A stretch of DNA of 64,000 nt, from NCBI RefSeq assembly GCF_002982115.1, contig NZ_CP019980.1:3418001-3482000 (forward strand). The letters run 5' to 3'. Numbering within the stretch: the first letter of the stretch is position 1; each line of letters starts with the position of its first letter. The translations under genes were made by a program, and so were the position numbers. Under the pieces are notes generated by a model, which searched no databases, was not told the DNA's origin, and saw only the letters and a program-made list of their open reading frames with translations. Source of the DNA: Lysinibacillus sphaericus. Lineage in GTDB: Bacteria; Bacillota; Bacilli; Bacillales_A; Planococcaceae. This document shows, piece after piece, positions 25,267-34,076 of the stretch.

Positions 25267-26589
25267 TTACTGTTTCAGAATTTTGTCTAGCTCTTTCTGC
25301 GCTTTGTTTTTCGCCTCTTTTAATGCTTTTTCCGCAGGGATATTTTCAATTAGTACTTTGTCTTTCGCTAATTCGATTTCAGCATAAATTTTACCACCGG
25401 TCGGATCAACAAAAGGTGCAATGCCATTTGTTTTTATCTGTTGCAAAGGAACTGATAAGTTTGGGTTTTCTTTTAATTTATTTTGGAAAATTTCCGTGTT
25501 TTCAGCGCTTTCTCGAATTGGAATATATCCCGTTTCTACTGCCCAGTAAGCTGTTTTATCTGCCTCCGAGAAGAACTTTACAAATTCCCAAGCACCCTGC
25601 TGTTGTTCTTTAGGAGAATCTTTGAACAAGTTAAACATGACAGAAGTAGCGACTGGTCTCGGTTTGCTTCCGTTAAATCCTTTTTGCATTCCTGTTGCTA
25701 TTTTATTGAAATCTAAGTCTCCTCCATCACCTGAAGAACCCGTATATCCCGCTGATTTCCCATTCATTACATTGTCAATCGTTTTATACCACCATTCCCA
25801 GCCATTTCCGCCATAAACAGTGTCCATTATTTTGTCCTCATGAATCCACTTTCTAATATTATCCCAAGCATAAATCCATTCATCGGAATCGATTGTAACG
25901 GTTTTACCGTCTTCACTGACGATATCCCCACCAGCTGAACGGGCATAATCAATCATATGTTCTGAATACCACATAATCGACCAACCAGTAATTCCTTCTT
26001 TTTCTTTAATAAGCTTGGCTGCTTCCGCTAATTCCTCGAAGCTTTCCAAAGCATTATAATCAATATTGTATTTATCAAAGATATCTTTTCTGTAATACAT
26101 CATTTGTGAAGAAACAAATGCCGGCACACCCAAGGTTACATTATTGTACAACCCTTGCTCCAAAAGAAGAACGTCGTCTTTTTTATATTCTGGTTGATTA
26201 ATTTGATCTTCTAAGGAAAGTAAAACATCACTTTTTGCCAACTTCATAAATTCCGGATAGCGGTTAATTGCTAAAGCAGGAGGTTTACTAGCTGCAAGTG
26301 AAGCTTGCAGTGCTTGTAACGTCTCAGTGTAGTCCCCTTGGACAATCGGTACGACTTCATATTTGTCATTACTTTTGTTAAAATCTTCGATGATTTTTTC
26401 CATCGTTTCTCCGAGTTTACCGCCAAGACCATAATAGAATTCAAGTTTAATTTTTTCCTTATCGGACGCTACACTTGCATTTGTATCTTTGGAAGCCTTG
26501 TTCGAGCAACCCATTAATGCTGTCAATATAAGTGCAAAGCACATGAGAGACAGAAGTACCTTTTTAATCCTGCTTTTACGTTTTTCCAC
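25267..26589 (-). CDS. ABC transporter solute-binding lipoprotein (UgpB-like)
   Basis: Extracellular family-1 solute-binding protein, 440 residues, with a lipobox LMGC near residue 28. The mature part starts KIKLEFYYGLGGKLGETMEKI and carries the family's ALAINRYPEFMKLA and GVPAFVSSQMMYYRKDIFDKY blocks. It resembles UgpB, which binds glycerol-3-phosphate and glycerophosphodiesters. The permeases are directly upstream. The ligand is inferred from the phosphoester enzymes in the operon. Confidence 0.92.
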   Translation of the reverse strand: MEKRKSRIKKVLLSLMCFALILTALMGCSNKASKDTNASVASDKEKIKLEFYYGLGGKLGETMEKIIEDFNKSNDKYEVVPIVQGDYTETLQALQASLAASKPPALAINRYPEFMKLAKSDVLLSLEDQINQPEYKKDDVLLLEQGLYNNVTLGVPAFVSSQMMYYRKDIFDKYNIDYNALESFEELAEAAKLIKEKEGITGWSIMWYSEHMIDYARSAGGDIVSEDGKTVTIDSDEWIYAWDNIRKWIHEDKIMDTVYGGNGWEWWYKTIDNVMNGKSAGYTGSSGDGGDLDFNKIATGMQKGFNGSKPRPVATSVMFNLFKDSPKEQQQGAWEFVKFFSEADKTAYWAVETGYIPIRESAENTEIFQNKLKENPNLSVPLQQIKTNGIAPFVDPTGGKIYAEIELAKDKVLIENIPAEKALKEAKNKAQKELDKILKQ

Positions 26590-26687
26590 TGTTGTTTCCT
26601 CCCAATTAATTATTGTTTTAGTCTCATGCTTCCAACATAACTTTTCATAATTATCGGAATATAGTCGATTCGCATCACCACCTCATC

Positions 26688-27515
26688 TTATTTATTAACA
26701 TAGAGATTAGCCATTGAATGGATAATTCTTTTACTAAAAATAGCCAACAGCAGCAACATTGGCACTAGTGAAACTGCGCAGGCAGCCATTGCCAAAGGAA
26801 AATCCATTCCATAACCTGCTTGACTCATAAATAACCTTCTCAAACCAATTGTGACAAACATGTTTTCTTCTGACTTGATTAACAGTGAAGGCCACATATA
26901 ATTGTTGTAGCTATAAATAAATGTGATTAATACCAATGAAGCAATTGCATTTTTGCAATAAGGAATATACACGGTGAAAATAAGCCTTAAATGCCCTGCT
27001 CCATCCAATTTAGCTGCATGTACCACATCCTTAGGCACCTGAATAAAAGCTTGCCGCAAGAAAAATATGGCAAAGATACTGATACTTTCACTGAAGATGT
27101 AACCCATATGCGTATCCAGTAAATTCACTTCAGACAGCAAAATAAAGGAGGGGATGTAAGTGATAGCTGATGGCAACATATACGTCGCCAATATTAGTGC
27201 AAAGCAAAATTTCACCCATCTTTTCTGAAACGTGGCGAATACATACGCTGCAAGTATTGCTGATACGATTTGAATCACGATAATAATTAGACTCACGTAA
27301 ATACTGTTCCACAGATAAAACAGTATATTGGTATCGGTAAATAACCTAATGTAGTTGTCAAAGTGAAAGGTTGTAGGAAAAAATTTTCCGCTGTATATTT
27401 CACTTTTTGGTTTAATAGAAATCATGAACATCCAGATGAATGGAAAGATCATCGTTATGCTTAATAAAATTAATGCTGTATAATTTATACCAACTTTTAA
27501 TTTTGCCAAGTTCAA
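26688..27515 (-). CDS. ABC transporter permease (MalG/UgpE-like)
   Basis: Inner-membrane permease of 275 residues with about six helices. The EAA loop reads AAKLDGAGHLRLIFTVYIPYC. It is 9 bp after the other permease gene. Confidence 0.93.
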   Translation of the reverse strand: MNLAKLKVGINYTALILLSITMIFPFIWMFMISIKPKSEIYSGKFFPTTFHFDNYIRLFTDTNILFYLWNSIYVSLIIIVIQIVSAILAAYVFATFQKRWVKFCFALILATYMLPSAITYIPSFILLSEVNLLDTHMGYIFSESISIFAIFFLRQAFIQVPKDVVHAAKLDGAGHLRLIFTVYIPYCKNAIASLVLITFIYSYNNYMWPSLLIKSEENMFVTIGLRRLFMSQAGYGMDFPLAMAACAVSLVPMLLLLAIFSKRIIHSMANLYVNK

Positions 27516-27524
27516 ATCCCCACC

Positions 27525-28415
27525 TCATTTCTTAAACAAGTATTTAGATAAAAAGAAGTTAATCGCGCTAATCAGCAGACAAAGCAGAAGGAAAATTATC
27601 GCCAATGCCGAAGCAGATCCCGTTTCATACCACTCGAAAGCTAACACGTAGAAATAATATAAAATTGTTGAAGTTGCACCTGAAGGTCCACCTTGCGTCA
27701 AAATGTAAATCTGATCATAGGCTTTAAGCGAGTTTAAAGTATAAAAAATGAATAAAAATACAAGGATAGGCGAGATTGCTGGCAATGTAATTTTTATTAA
27801 TTTTCGTAATCCTTTTCCACCATCTAAATCATTGGCTTTCTCCACCTCTGGATCTAATTTTGCCATTGCCGAGGTTAGCAACAATATACCAAGACCTAAA
27901 TATTGCCAAATAGTGACGATAATGACTACTGCCATTGCGGTGGTTTGACCTCCCAACCACTTAACTGGCTCTGCACCTAGTTCTTTTAGAATTGCATTAA
28001 CAATGCCTGAATCCGTATCAAATATACTGACCCATACCATTGAAACGACCACAGTTGGTGTAATCCATGATGAAAAAGCGGAAGCGACAAAAAAAGTACG
28101 AAACGCTTTAATCTTACTTAACGGTATAGCTACAAGTAATCCAATTAGGATTGGCGGAAGCACTGTGAAAACTGTAAATACAAGCGTATTCATTAAAACT
28201 TTCACAAAAAAGGAATCACCCATTATATTTTTATAATTTTCTAGCATTACATAATCATAGGTAGGTGAAATGTAATCCCAATTTGTAAAGCTAATGTGAA
28301 ATGTTTTTATCATTGGATAAATCCAAAAAATAATTAAGGGAATAAGTATTGGTAACAACAGTGCAAGCGACCATAGATTGTCTTTCCCATTTTTAATGCT
28401 GATTGGCTTAGCCAT
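27525..28415 (-). CDS. ABC transporter permease (MalF/UgpA-like)
   Basis: Permease of 296 residues, about six helices, EAA loop EKANDLDGGKGLRKLIKITLP, ending SKYLFKK. It is the heterodimer partner of the next permease. Its start abuts the stop of the phosphodiesterase gene, so the enzyme and importer are one unit. Confidence 0.93.
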   Translation of the reverse strand: MAKPISIKNGKDNLWSLALLLPILIPLIIFWIYPMIKTFHISFTNWDYISPTYDYVMLENYKNIMGDSFFVKVLMNTLVFTVFTVLPPILIGLLVAIPLSKIKAFRTFFVASAFSSWITPTVVVSMVWVSIFDTDSGIVNAILKELGAEPVKWLGGQTTAMAVVIIVTIWQYLGLGILLLTSAMAKLDPEVEKANDLDGGKGLRKLIKITLPAISPILVFLFIFYTLNSLKAYDQIYILTQGGPSGATSTILYYFYVLAFEWYETGSASALAIIFLLLCLLISAINFFLSKYLFKK

Positions 28416-29570
28416 CTATGCATGCCCCCTAATCAGTTCATTGATGTTTTTACCATCACATTGGTGTGAGATTTCAAACAACCTAGCTAAAGTAGGTGCA
28501 ATGTTCTCGATATGCGTTTGTTCAATTATTTTGCTATCCTCGATTTGATGACCGATACACACCATAAATCCATTCATTTCATCCACATTGGACTGATGAT
28601 AACCATGCAAGCTTTTCAAATTCTTGTACTTCGGTTGTTCTGGAGGAACAATGTCTTCACCGCATACCGTATTGTTCATATCTAAAATACCGACTGGTTG
28701 ATAGTCAGAACTGGAGTGACTTGCTAGCTGATGAAAATGATTCACTTGTGGAAATTTGCTAAAAAACTCCATAATTTCTTTGTTATGCTGATGTTCCAAC
28801 AAGCTATAAAATAACAACGCTCCACTTCCGTCGCCGACAAATCGTATTTCTTTGTTGTACAAACTCTGCCGCCAACGACTTTGCGCTAAAACCTCATTTG
28901 GATAAAAGAATGATTGAACGTCGCTTTGCCCATGATCAGAAAAGATAATCAAGTTGTATGGTTGTTGCAACTTTCGCAACAACTGATCAATTTGGGCAAT
29001 ATGTTCAATTAGCCGACCTAGGCAATCAACTGCCTCCTTCGAGTCCTTCCCGTGTAGATGGGAAAGTGCATCATATCCGACAAACCTTGCAGCGATAAAG
29101 TCGTATGCTTCTGATTCAATGGCTTGTAATATCTCACGCAATGATGTGTTATCGATGTTTTCCACTGAAGCGTTTCCTTGCAACTTTTTTTTGCTGCTGG
29201 ATTCTGTAACTAAATCATGAATATAAGGATTTCCTGTTGTTAGCGGCCAATGGATACAGCAGCTTTTCAATGCATTTTTGGCAAGTGAATAAAATAAGGT
29301 CTGTTTATGTAGTGTTTCATTACAAATGATGTCGTGATCTCCGTACAGCTCTATTCTTTCCATCGTTTTAGAATGGGTGACAATATTATCCACCACAAAA
29401 TGTTTGGGATGATGGTTCCCCGTTATCGCCGTCGCATGAGCATTAAAAGTAACGGATGGAAACGTTGTAATTAGTTTTTTACAGTATGAAAATCCGTTAT
29501 TGATAAAATCCTGTGAATATCGTGCAAAGATTTCATGACTTACACCATCTAATGAGATAAGAATATTCAT
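28416..29570 (-). CDS. alkaline phosphatase superfamily phosphodiesterase/phosphonate hydrolase
   Basis: Type I phosphodiesterase fold, 384 residues. N-terminal metal site ILISLDGVSH; nucleophile region TTFPSVTFNAHATAITG with Thr as likely nucleophile; later metal ligands in FVGYDALSHLHG, IIFSDHGQSD and LHGYHQSN. The superfamily includes nucleotide pyrophosphatases, phosphopentomutase-like enzymes and phosphonoacetate hydrolase. No signal peptide, so it acts inside the cell on the imported compound. It lies between the ATPase gene (4-bp overlap) and a permease gene. Confidence 0.88.
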   Translation of the reverse strand: MNILISLDGVSHEIFARYSQDFINNGFSYCKKLITTFPSVTFNAHATAITGNHHPKHFVVDNIVTHSKTMERIELYGDHDIICNETLHKQTLFYSLAKNALKSCCIHWPLTTGNPYIHDLVTESSSKKKLQGNASVENIDNTSLREILQAIESEAYDFIAARFVGYDALSHLHGKDSKEAVDCLGRLIEHIAQIDQLLRKLQQPYNLIIFSDHGQSDVQSFFYPNEVLAQSRWRQSLYNKEIRFVGDGSGALLFYSLLEHQHNKEIMEFFSKFPQVNHFHQLASHSSSDYQPVGILDMNNTVCGEDIVPPEQPKYKNLKSLHGYHQSNVDEMNGFMVCIGHQIEDSKIIEQTHIENIAPTLARLFEISHQCDGKNINELIRGHA

Positions 29571-30655
29571 TGCGGGCTCCTTAAGTTTTTTTGTGTATTT
29601 TTGTCGAACATATGGACCTGTTTTGCATACATTCCTACGTTCAACTTCTGACCCTGCGTATAAGTTTCAGTAAAGCTTTTTTTCACTATAAAATTGAAGG
29701 ATTGATATGTTAGATGTAACAACACATCCGTACCAATAATTTCAGTAAACAGCACCTCCATTTCTAAGGTATTGTTCTTATCTTCTGAAATGAAGCAATG
29801 TTCAGGCCTAATACCCGCTACAACCTCCGTGTGGCTTTTTAATACTTCTATTGGCAAATTTGTCTCCAGCAACACTCCATCTATATCTACATAGACTTGT
29901 CCATTTCGGTCTATCAGAAATGCATTTAAATAATTGATAGGCGGTGAGCTAATAAAATTCGCCACGAACATATCCACTGGACTATCAATTATTTCCATAG
30001 GTGTACCAATCTGCCTAAACTTTCCTTCTGCAATAATGGCGATTCGATCTCCAAGGGTAACAGCCTCCACTTGATCATGCGTGACATAGACAAACGTAGA
30101 ATTTAGTCTCTCATGAAGCTTTTTAATTTCAATTCTCATTTCATTTCGTAACTTCGCATCCAGATTGGATAACGGCTCATCCATTAAGAAGACTTTTGGT
30201 TCTTTAACTATGGCTCGTCCAATTGCAACCCGCTGTTTTTGCCCGCCCGATAATTGACTCGGAAATCGTTTCAACAATGGCGTTATTTGTAAAATATCTG
30301 CTGCCGCCTTGATTCGTTTTTCTCTCTCCGCCTTTTTTACCTTTTTTATCTTCAAACCGTAAGCCATGTTCTCAAATACCGTCATATGCGGATAAAGCGC
30401 GTAATTTTGAAAAACCATCGCTACTCCTCTATCCTTAGGCTCCAATTCATTTACACAAACATCCCCAATATACACTTCACCTTGCGTAATTTCTTCAATA
30501 CCGGCAATCATACGTAGCAAAGTGGACTTACCACACCCTGACGGACCTAGCAGTACCAGAAACTCTTTATCTTTGATATCAAGATTAATATTATCGAGCG
30601 TGGATTTTTCACTTGTATATTGTTTTGATAAAGACTTCAACGTAATACTCGACAT
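29567..30655 (-). CDS. ABC transporter ATP-binding protein (UgpC/MsmX-like)
   Basis: ATPase of 362 residues. Walker [10 protein letters not shown], signature [14 protein letters not shown], Walker [17 protein letters not shown], and the regulatory C-terminal domain of carbohydrate-type importers ([11 protein letters not shown]). It is first gene of the eight-gene minus-strand operon. Many Firmicutes share one MsmX among importers; here the system has its own. Confidence 0.95.
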   Translation of the reverse strand: MSSITLKSLSKQYTSEKSTLDNINLDIKDKEFLVLLGPSGCGKSTLLRMIAGIEEITQGEVYIGDVCVNELEPKDRGVAMVFQNYALYPHMTVFENMAYGLKIKKVKKAEREKRIKAAADILQITPLLKRFPSQLSGGQKQRVAIGRAIVKEPKVFLMDEPLSNLDAKLRNEMRIEIKKLHERLNSTFVYVTHDQVEAVTLGDRIAIIAEGKFRQIGTPMEIIDSPVDMFVANFISSPPINYLNAFLIDRNGQVYVDIDGVLLETNLPIEVLKSHTEVVAGIRPEHCFISEDKNNTLEMEVLFTEIIGTDVLLHLTYQSFNFIVKKSFTETYTQGQKLNVGMYAKQVHMFDKNTQKNLRSPQ

Positions 30656-31056
30656 TCTTAAAATTCCCCCATTTATATTATTGTTGATCCGTTATAGCTA
30701 CTTCGAAGTGATGATTCCACTAATCTCTGGTAAAATCTTGTCTATTGCATGTACGCCAGAAGATATTGATATAAGGAACGCAACCAAATATCGCCGACAG
30801 AATGCTGTAAGATAATGTAAATACATCACCTGATCATTTTACTCTAACTATCAACATTATTTATTTTGTTGTTCAATTTTCTTTGTACATTTGATAAAAT
30901 TATCCTAAATAAGGTTAAAACCTTTGTTTGTACAAAATTTATTGTACACTCAATATAAACTTTATGTGTTAACTGGATATTAATCGCTTGTTAATTTAAA
31001 AATGTTTTTTGTAAATCAATTGTATGAGTTTAGCAAAATGATGAAGGAGTGTTTAC
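30656..31056. other. divergent intergenic region between ABC operon and GbsR-like gene
   Basis: About 400 bp holding the promoters of two divergent units. A plus-strand open stretch at 30712-30816 (...TPEDIDIRNATKYRRQNAVR) looks coding but has no known family. The right half is AT-rich and contains several TGTACA sequences, including the inverted repeat listed separately. Confidence 0.5.
30929..30948. promoter_or_regulatory. candidate operator, perfect inverted repeat
   Basis: TGTACAA-N6-TTGTACA (30929-30935 and 30942-30948), with a further TTTGTACATTTG near 30883-30894. It lies 109 bp before the GbsR-like start and 274 bp before the ABC operon, so it could serve either. Assignment to the GbsR-like protein is inferred from position only. 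Confidence 0.5.
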
Positions 31057-31605
31057 ATGGAACAGAAACCAACCAAGGATTGTGCAGGAGTGTCGCAGAG
31101 TCGTAACGAATTACGCGCTCAGGTCATCGAGGCCATCGCGCAGACGATGGATTTGTATGGCGCTAATCATTCATTCGGTAAGCTATATGGCATTATGTTT
31201 TTCGAGGATAAACCGATGACACTTGAGGACATGAAAGACTATATGAACATGAGTAAGAGCAACATGAGCTATGCCATCCGATCGCTGATGGATTCTAGAA
31301 TGGTCACCAAGTTGGAAGAGAAAAAGGAACGAAAAGATCAATATGTGGCGGAGACCGATTTTTTCCAAACATTTCGTGTCTTCTTTACACTGAAACTCCA
31401 GCGGGAAATCGATATCATGCTTGGGGCAATCAACCAGGTGATTCCCGAGCTATCTGAAATTGCACTTGCGGAGGGTACCCCCGATGCCGAAAGACAGGAA
31501 TGCTTGCGTGACCTACATAAGTTACGACACGGTGTATCGTATTACACTTGGCTTCAGAATTTCGTGAATCGACTTCGGGACGGAGATTTTTTAGATTTGC
31601 AATAG
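31057..31605 (+). CDS. GbsR/MarR-like winged-helix transcriptional regulator
   Basis: Regulator of 182 residues. The helix-turn-helix is MTLEDMKDYMNMSKSNMSYAIRSLMDSRMV with a wing KLEEKKERKDQYVAE, and a long C-terminal helical part typical of GbsR and OpcR, choline-type repressors of glycine betaine genes. No betaine gene is adjacent here. It diverges from the phosphodiester ABC operon and may regulate it. The gene looks richer in G and C than its neighbours, hinting at transfer. AAGGAG precedes the ATG. Confidence 0.85.
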   Translation: MEQKPTKDCAGVSQSRNELRAQVIEAIAQTMDLYGANHSFGKLYGIMFFEDKPMTLEDMKDYMNMSKSNMSYAIRSLMDSRMVTKLEEKKERKDQYVAETDFFQTFRVFFTLKLQREIDIMLGAINQVIPELSEIALAEGTPDAERQECLRDLHKLRHGVSYYTWLQNFVNRLRDGDFLDLQ

Positions 31606-31647
31606 TGAGCGCTAGGCTATTTAGAAGCGAGTGACTTTGGCTACTGT

Positions 31648-31708
31648 CTTGTACTGGCAAGAACGTTTTTTGAAATTAAGTAGCTGATGAACATTATCAT
31701 AAAACAAC
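31648..31708 (+). pseudogene. fragment of the nucleoid-associated protein gene
   Basis: About 60 bp nearly identical to 37077-37140 inside the nucleoid-associated protein gene: both contain GTACTGGCAAGAACGTTTTT and AGTAGCTGATGAACATTA, differing by small indels and substitutions. No start, no frame. It marks a partial duplication or recombination scar. Confidence 0.8.
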
Positions 31709-31739
31709 GAAAGCGCCATAACGCATGCTGGCGAGTCGA

Positions 31740-31835
31740 GGCGGTTCTATATTTATTGATGGAAAGCTCGAAGAAACTTTTTAAATTGTTGATAACCAAG
31801 TTTTTGAAACATTATTACATGTAATAGCTCAGTAG
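31740..31835 (+). pseudogene. remnant of an unknown gene family
   Basis: Frames here read FIDGKLEET and, after a shift, IVDNQVFETLLHVIAQ, closely similar to LFIDGKLEETIKL and VDHHMFHALLQNI near 21293-21395. Both copies are broken. The parent family is not in this window and I do not recognise it. Confidence 0.5.
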
Positions 31836-31840
31836 CACAC

Positions 31841-31882
31841 AAAAACAGCCCCTCCGATTGAACAATCAGAGGGGCTGTTTTT
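31841..31882. terminator. bidirectional terminator hairpin
   Basis: Arms AAAAACAGCCCCTC and GAGGGGCTGTTTTT with an inner GATTG/CAATC pair: T-rich on both strands. Its core resembles the hairpin at 21402-21438. Confidence 0.85.
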
Positions 31883-32183
31883 GAATGGCTTTCAAAACCC
31901 TATAAATAAACCTAACTAATACTGCCTCTTATCATGAAAATCTTATTCATTCGCATTTTGTTTCTACTATTTATAAAATAAATAAATTATCAATTCCCCC
32001 TAATCACCCCCTATAAAAAACGATTTTCCCACTAAATTTAGCAAAAACTCTCTAACAATTTTAATCAAATATATAAGTTGATTTTAATTTTAAAAAAGTC
32101 CTTTATATAGATAAAAAATCATGTAGGAATGGATCTAATTCTCTTTAGATCCCCTTCCATGAAGCGTAAAGGAGTTGTTTTTT

Positions 32184-32738
32184 TTGATTCAAAATCGGTT
32201 AGTAAGAAACTTTTTAAAAGACCCAGAAGTAAAAGAGCTATATCAAAGTTTTTTAGAAAATCCTACTGCTCACAAGAAAGAAATAATTGAAAAAATGTTT
32301 CTAATCCATAGTAGAAAGATTCAGCTGATAAGTTATTTTTCACAAACTTTAACTTTTGAGTCTCAAAAATTTGATAAAAAGATTCGTCAACAAAGTAAAC
32401 TAAATCAATTAATTTTAGATAAAAACATTCACGATGGAGAGGGCAAATTACTTGATTTAGTCGCAGATAAACGGAACTATTATAATTTTGAATCCAACAC
32501 TACTATTGAATCTTGTAAATTGGAAATGATTTTTGAAGATAAACAACTATACAACATCGTTTCCAAATTAAGCGCAAAGAAAAAAGAGATTCTATATTTA
32601 CTTTTTGTGAAAAATTGGACTGAGGAGGAATTAGCTAGAGAGTTTGGTGTTTCGAAACAAGCAATCAATAAAGTTAAAAATCAAACATTACGAAAAATTA
32701 AAAAAGAGTATGAAATGGCAAATAGGAAGGACTTATAA
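32184..32738 (+). CDS. SigO-like sigma factor (region 4) of a split-sigma pair
   Basis: Protein of about 184 residues. The C-terminus is a sigma region-4-type helix-turn-helix: LSAKKKEILYLLFV, TEEELAREFGVSKQAINKVKNQTLRKIKK. The N-terminal half (RNFLKDPEVKELYQSFLENP, KIQLISYFSQTLTFES) resembles the N-terminus of B. subtilis SigO, which lacks a complete region 2 and works with the small co-factor RsoA. RsoA- and YvrJ-like genes lie 1-2 kb away. I chose the TTG at 32184, nine bases after AAAGGAG; the TTG at 32175 touches that site. Confidence 0.7.
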   Translation: MIQNRLVRNFLKDPEVKELYQSFLENPTAHKKEIIEKMFLIHSRKIQLISYFSQTLTFESQKFDKKIRQQSKLNQLILDKNIHDGEGKLLDLVADKRNYYNFESNTTIESCKLEMIFEDKQLYNIVSKLSAKKKEILYLLFVKNWTEEELAREFGVSKQAINKVKNQTLRKIKKEYEMANRKDL

Positions 32739-32773
32739 TAAGGGATTTTAGAAAAAATAAATTTCATTAGGTA

Positions 32774-33175
32774 GGTACTGATCCCGATATATAAGATAGT
32801 AATCAAAAAAGCATTACCCAACCAGTTGTCGGTATTGAACCGGCAACTGGTTGTTTAGTTTCTTTTGAATTCGGTTATTTTTATAAGTCTTTGACAGCTT
32901 GTTCTATGATAGCAGGCGTACCTTTACGGGACATGCTCATGGTAATGCCATTTGTTTTTACAGCTTGTTAATAATCAAGGATATTTAATTCCAATAAAAC
33001 CTATTTGATAAGGTGCACCTGCTTATCGCATCTCCTTGACTTCATTTTTACTTCACATGGATAACTCACTCTTGTTCCCATAGAAAAAACACCTCCAAAT
33101 TGAAATTTAAGTATCTATACCCGTATTTCAACTGAAGATGCTTTTTTATTTGTCTATACCTATTGTGGCAGTTCC
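32774..33175 (-). mobile_element. decayed, internally deleted IS3-family copy
   Basis: About 400 bp inverted relative to the intact element at 53320-54606. The left part matches that element's right end (CCCGATATATAAGA, AGCATTACCCAACCAG), the middle keeps a piece of orfB (GTACCTTTACGGGACATGCT), and the right part matches its left end including the orfA start region (AAAAAACACCTCCAAATTG). At least two internal deletions remove most of the transposase. Confidence 0.88.
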
Positions 33176-33195
33176 TGTAATAGGCTGGGTTTTTT

Positions 33196-33666
33196 TCATT
33201 GTATAGCGATTTCTATTGAATTAAAAAATTCATCACTGTTGATTATTTTAAAATATCTAGTATCACTATTAAAGCATATCTCTTTTTCATCTTTAAATAT
33301 ATACATGGAATAATTCTCATTAGATTTTACTTTTACCCAATAATCTGCATCACTTAGCATATAGATATTGGTTGATATTTGTAATTGTAAATTGTGAAGA
33401 TGATGGACAATTTGTTTTAGTTGTTCTGTATCCTCTATGAAAATCGTTTCATAATCCTCTATATTTCCATTTATTATACCAATCCCCAGCTTCATATTGT
33501 CAGTGCTAAAATCTGCAACCTTCATTATGTCGGATACTGTATAAATTTTTTCGGCTTCCGCTTTTAGAGCAGCTTCTCTTTTTTTATTTTCATATACATC
33601 CAATCCCATTAAAACAATACTGATTATAACGACACCCATGAGTATGAAAATTGTACGTTTCCGCAT
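33196..33666 (-). CDS. small membrane-anchored protein, paralogue family A
   Basis: Protein of 156 residues with one N-terminal helix (FILMGVVIISIVLMGL) and an outside domain. The end DYWVKVKSNENYSMYIFKD...INSDEFFNSIEIAI parallels the ends of the 34436 gene (NYRVNITLNTGYVMFMD...DDNRFFDILEKA) and of the broken gene at 35906-36353 (DSSEFFSFVQSYL). Function unknown. ATG at 33666 follows GAGGAGGAA; the upstream frame to 33735 is not used. Confidence 0.72.
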   Translation of the reverse strand: MRKRTIFILMGVVIISIVLMGLDVYENKKREAALKAEAEKIYTVSDIMKVADFSTDNMKLGIGIINGNIEDYETIFIEDTEQLKQIVHHLHNLQLQISTNIYMLSDADYWVKVKSNENYSMYIFKDEKEICFNSDTRYFKIINSDEFFNSIEIAIQ

Positions 33667-33794
33667 TGAGTTCCTCCTCATTTTTTTAAAAAAATTATAC
33701 CAAATTCCATACATTTCGACTCTATCAAAACGCAATAATTCTCATAAATTCATCTTTTCCCCACCAATAAAAAGGGTGTTTTGAAAATTGATTA

Positions 33795-34013
33795 TTAATT
33801 TTTTCTAACTTTCGACTTCTCTTTATCCATAAGTTCAAAAAAAGAGGGTAGTTGCTTAAATTCCTTCTTTTTTATTGTTGATAGCACCATTAAAATCAGC
33901 TCTTGCTCTAAATCCTTTTGATTTTGCCAATCTGTTTGTCTTAACACTGATTTAATTTTTGGTGTCAACAGTTCTATAATTTCTTGTTCAAATCTGCTAT
34001 CCACCACTATCAC
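33795..34013 (-). CDS. RsoA/HTH_16-like small protein, putative sigma co-factor
   Basis: Protein of 72 residues: EQEIIELLTPKIKSVLRQTD, then QKDLEQELILMVLSTIKK. The pattern fits the HTH_16-type helical domain seen in B. subtilis RsoA (YvrHa), which supplies the region-2-like part for SigO. It is 63 bp downstream of the YvrJ-like gene on the same strand. The assignment rests on pattern and context; the alternative is a small phage-like regulator. Confidence 0.6.
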   Translation of the reverse strand: MIVVDSRFEQEIIELLTPKIKSVLRQTDWQNQKDLEQELILMVLSTIKKKEFKQLPSFFELMDKEKSKVRKN

Positions 34014-34076
34014 CCCAAACTATTAATTTTTTCAAATCATCGAGATTAATCTACTAAACATCATCAATTTTATGTT

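Noticed and set aside
30522-30815. Plus-strand 97-codon ORF across the ABC ATPase start
   Set aside because: First half is antisense to the ATPase gene; only the last 35 codons look coding and lack a start or family.
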